Assembly: GCF_014839805.1 (NCBI RefSeq)
Contig: NC_051126.1
Location: 8,378,609-8,442,608, forward strand
DNA from: Manduca sexta
Taxonomy: Eukaryota > Arthropoda > Insecta > Lepidoptera > Sphingidae
Reading direction: 5' to 3'
DNA length: 64,000 bases
Positions 61,119 through 64,000 of this stretch are shown piece by piece (the stretch's first letter is position 1; each line of letters begins with the position of its first letter). The notes under the pieces were generated by a model. That model saw nothing but the letters and a program-made list of their open reading frames with translations. It did no database searches and had not been told where the DNA came from. Made by a program: the position numbers and the translations under genes.

Positions 61119-62402
61119 TTATTATTGGCCGTGCAGTGGTCGGAATACGACAGTCGAACTATACTATATTTGTGACACATAAATTATTTTTTTCTGCTTT
61201 CCTTCTCTAGATAGACTTTAATCATGTCACACTTGTCCGTACACGCAATCTCCTGAATAGTAGTACAAAGATTTTTCTTCACGTATTAATATATAAACTA
61301 CCACATGATCGCGGCTCGGCTCATGTAATCGATCTTTCCAGGCATAAAATTCCCAAAATACAACTCCGGAATAAAAAGTAGTTTATGATATATCAATTAA
61401 GGAGCCATCACCAATAAGCTTTACTACAAGGCAATACTACAAGACTTATCACAATGTTATCCATTATATCTCATATCCATACATTTTTTGGTTTTCTACA
61501 GGCGTTAACAACTGTAGAAAGCCATCTTGACTGACTTCAGGACATGGTCTACCTGTATGCCAAATTTTATCCATATCCGCCCAGCAGTTTCTGTTTTGTT
61601 ACAGACTCCATAAACGTTCACATTTATTAGTAAGATAGCAAGTTCACCAATTAAGTCAATAAATCATAAAACTATAATAATCACCCTCGCATTCCACGCA
61701 ACATCACGATCTTCATAGTTTTTACAAACATCATCGATATCATTAACACACTTTATCGACATTTATCCCTAATCGACAAAAAATTGCATCGATAAAGTGT
61801 CATTATCTGATTGTTCAAGTGCAACATTGTCTTAAATCACAACACCAGTTCATTGATCTTTATCAGGCTTACTTATAAATTTGTTTTAGCGTTAAAAGGT
61901 GGTTAAGAATTGCTTAAATAGCTGTCAAAAACATCACCGGTTCCTATAAACCTTATTAAAATGGCCGGTGTTGACTTACAACTGATCGAGTAAATTTGTA
62001 TTTTAACTAAGCATAGTGAAATTTTTATCAGTAAGACTGTAGGTATATGTGAAACATTTTGACTAAGTTAGTGCTTGTTATAAATACAAGAAAAAATCCA
62101 ATCGTCAAGCAATTTAAATTATTTTGAATGATTTGGAATAATTAAAATCTATTATAAAGGATCTTAAGAGAGAGCTCGTTTTATTTTAAAAATAATGATA
62201 GATGCAGCAACTATCCGCGTGTCCAAGTTGCCGATAAAAACCAACATTCATCAATCTTTCCAGGACATATTTATAAACATCGAGTAATAAAAAATACTTG
62301 ATAGAAAACTGTTTAACATAAACGCCGGCGCCCAGCGGTTAGGAATGACGCGCCGGCCTGCTTAGCACCTTACATCGATTTATCACACTCCGTATTTCAT
62401 AG
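61119..62402. other. Non-coding stretch with diverged repeat fragments
   Basis: A family F fragment lies near 61278 (inverted). A diverged repeat segment lies at about 61315-61650 (TCGCGGCTCGGC at the start, TATCCGCCCAGCAGTTTCTG later). Near 61740-61800, ATCGAT-containing sequence forms a loose inverted repeat (CACTTTATCGA against TCGATAAAGTG). Confidence 0.4.
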
Positions 62403-62563
62403 GCGCTTATGAGTTAACGGTATTGCACGATATAAATGAGTCAGCATATGGATTTTGGAATTACAATTTGATTGGAAAATTTAATGTTGAGTTAAGTATA
62501 TTGAATACTGTACACAATTTGCCTCTAAGGCTGAAGTTTCAAGGAGGTTTACATCCAAAAATG
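62403..62563 (+). CDS. Candidate exon of a third, unidentified gene
   Basis: The acceptor CACACTCCGTATTTCATAG and a strong donor AAAATG|GTGAGT enclose 161 nt open in one frame: AYELTVLHDINESAYGFW, NYNLIGKFNVELSILNTVHN and LPLRLKFQGGLHPKM. It begins two bases into the frame's first full codon (phase 1) and ends on a codon boundary, so it does not join directly to the 47385-47477 exon. Alternating hydrophobic and polar residues suggest beta strands, as in small secreted ligand-binding proteins, but no family is recognised. The 3' third of the exon and the intron start are duplicated at 63228-63330. Confidence 0.45.
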
Positions 62564-62611
62564 GTGAGTTTCAATTATTTTGACGCAACACGTTTGTTAC
62601 AATAAAGGTTA
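62509..62611 (+). repeat. Exon-end duplication, copy 1
   Basis: Runs from TGTACACAATTTGCC in the candidate exon across the donor to GTTACAATAAAGGTTA in the intron. About nine bases in ten match 63228-63330. Confidence 0.8.
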
Positions 62612-62630
62612 AACCATTTTAATATGTGAC

Positions 62631-62944
62631 TTGTGAGACAACTTCTATCTTATAAGTTATGCGTCCTACACACTTAATTGCAAAAATAAAATATACATAT
62701 CATATTATATACCGCAAAAAATTCTATCACCTTATATCAGACACAAACCAAAAACTTTATTTCGTATAAAATACCTCAATTTGTGAGACAGCTACCCTCT
62801 ACAACTTATACAAGTTAAGCGTCCCAAACATTCAATTACAAAAATACAATATACATAATATCTTATTATATACCGCAAAAATTCTATCATCTTATATCAG
62901 ATATAAACCAAAAACACTATTTGATTTTCATAAAATATCTCAAT
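62631..62944 (+). repeat. Two-copy tandem repeat, period about 150-163 bp
   Basis: Unit 1 (62631-62780) and unit 2 (62781-62944) both start TTGTGAGACA and share TTATATACCGCAAAAA, ATTCTATCA and CTTATATCAGA. Unit 2 has small insertions. Confidence 0.85.
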
Positions 62945-63227
62945 ATTTATTGAAAAACCCACGCATTGCCCGCTATATTCATGATAAATGATAAATTGTA
63001 TTATCGCATATGGTCCCACTTCAATTGTAGATGTAATAGATAAGACATTACCGGTTCCTTAAGCGGCATAAAAAATAGATGCTAAGCTAGATTATCCAGT
63101 TTCATGCCACGGGCTGGCGTATGCGATCTTGATAAGTTTTTCGTGGTTGTACAACATACTTGAGATTAAAATATACAATTTTATTGTGTTTTAGTTTATA
63201 ACAATACAGTTGTATGGTTATAAATGG

Positions 63228-63330
63228 TGTACACAATTTGTCTCCTTAGGCTAAAGTTTCAAGGAGATTTACATCCAAAAAGGTGAGTTTCAATTAATTT
63301 GACACAATACGTTTGTTACAATAAAGGTTA
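63228..63330 (+). pseudogene. Broken partial duplicate of the 62403 exon
   Basis: The copy matches the exon's 3' end, donor and intron start (TTTACATCCAAAAA then GGTGAGTTTCAATTA). The coding part carries indels around GTCTCCTTAGGCTAAAG that introduce a stop, so it is no longer coding. Confidence 0.6.
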
Positions 63331-64000
63331 CAGGAACTACAAATATTCACTTGAACTCATTTAAAACCAGTCGTAAATGACTTTTAAAAACCTAACAAGG
63401 AGTTCTTATTCGAGTTCAAGCAGTTGTAAATGTGTAATTCAGAAACGATGATATTCTAAGAACATTTTCTAGATCCATCGCGAATTCTACTAGTTGAAAT
63501 AAATTTAGATACTTATCCGACTAGTTTACATGTTGACGCATGAATCGAGGTTTCATACAGAATAATGTAAAAAAACACATTGAAACTCCCGATGTAACGT
63601 CTGATTGCACCGATGTACCGGTTATAATGAACATAAATTTCTAGTTTCCGCCATAAAGATTAGTATCTCTAACAAAAAGTCCACAATGATAACTTGTCCC
63701 TTGTTTCTATTTTTGTTAGAATGGCTACTTCATTGTTAACATTGTAGGAGCATTATATAGCGATATTATCTTCTATTCAAGTAGGTCCTGAGGCTCCCTT
63801 TAGATATGATGATGTCCAGGTTAACGAAGCTTCAAACTGAGGCTTGCGGTTTTATAGAGCTTCGGTTGAATTTGTCGAGTTGCTATATCGTCACTTTTCT
63901 TTACAGCATTATTGGGCCTCGTTTGACTGGGTATACTATTTCCTCGAAGAAACGTAGAGTGATAGTTTATTACTAGGTTTAGTACTATCAATCAGATTAC
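63331..64000. other. AT-rich non-coding stretch to window end
   Basis: No gene or repeat could be supported. Confidence 0.4.

Noticed and set aside
62403..62563. Joining this exon directly to 47385-47477
   Set aside because: The phases do not match: the junction frame hits a stop within three codons. An intermediate exon or a separate gene would be needed.
1..64000. CRISPR array, prokaryotic operon or viral genome
   Set aside because: There are no regularly spaced identical repeats, no packed coding, no capsid or envelope genes; composition and repeats are those of insect nuclear DNA.

Overview
The window is eukaryotic nuclear DNA, most likely from a moth or butterfly. It is AT-rich and dominated by short interspersed repeats of lepidopteran type: two tRNA-derived SINE families, MITE-like inverted-repeat elements and LINE 3' ends. 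It also holds one GC-rich R1-clade non-LTR retrotransposon. There is no operon structure, no ribosome-binding-site pattern and no long uninterrupted host reading frame. What host coding sequence I can support is in short exons with canonical splice sites. The species cannot be named from the sequence.

The clearest object is a full-length R1-clade LINE at about 11223-17542 on the + strand. Its layout is: a 14-15 bp target-site duplication; an HDV-like self-cleaving ribozyme forming the very first 89 nt; a 5' leader; ORF1 (Gag-like, three zinc knuckles); ORF2 (APE-type endonuclease, reverse transcriptase, C-terminal CCHC knuckle); a 3' UTR with two hairpins; a 30-nt poly(A) tail; and the second target-site duplication. 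Both ORFs are broken by a series of one-base-type frameshifts, several of them in homopolymer runs, with no nonsense codon in the stretches I followed. That pattern suits either a very young copy or base-calling errors in the assembly.

A + strand host gene is inferred from exons at 8939-9161 (start codon at 9004, MGSGISS amino end resembling an N-myristoylation signal), 9452-9604 and 47385-47477. All junctions are in the same phase, and the last intron is about 38 kb. A 42-nt in-phase microexon candidate lies inside that intron at 18617-18658. The R1 element sits in the same intron in the sense orientation. The product is not recognised and the gene probably continues beyond the window.

A second host gene is inferred on the - strand from three exons with matching phases (35216-35044, 34611-34361, 33348-33159, ending in a stop). 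It encodes a cysteine-rich segment followed by a C-terminal membrane helix, with a tentative resemblance to DEG/ENaC (pickpocket) channels. A third exon candidate lies at 62403-62563 (+) and has a broken partial copy about 0.7 kb downstream. Everything else is repeats or AT-rich sequence in which I see no gene.
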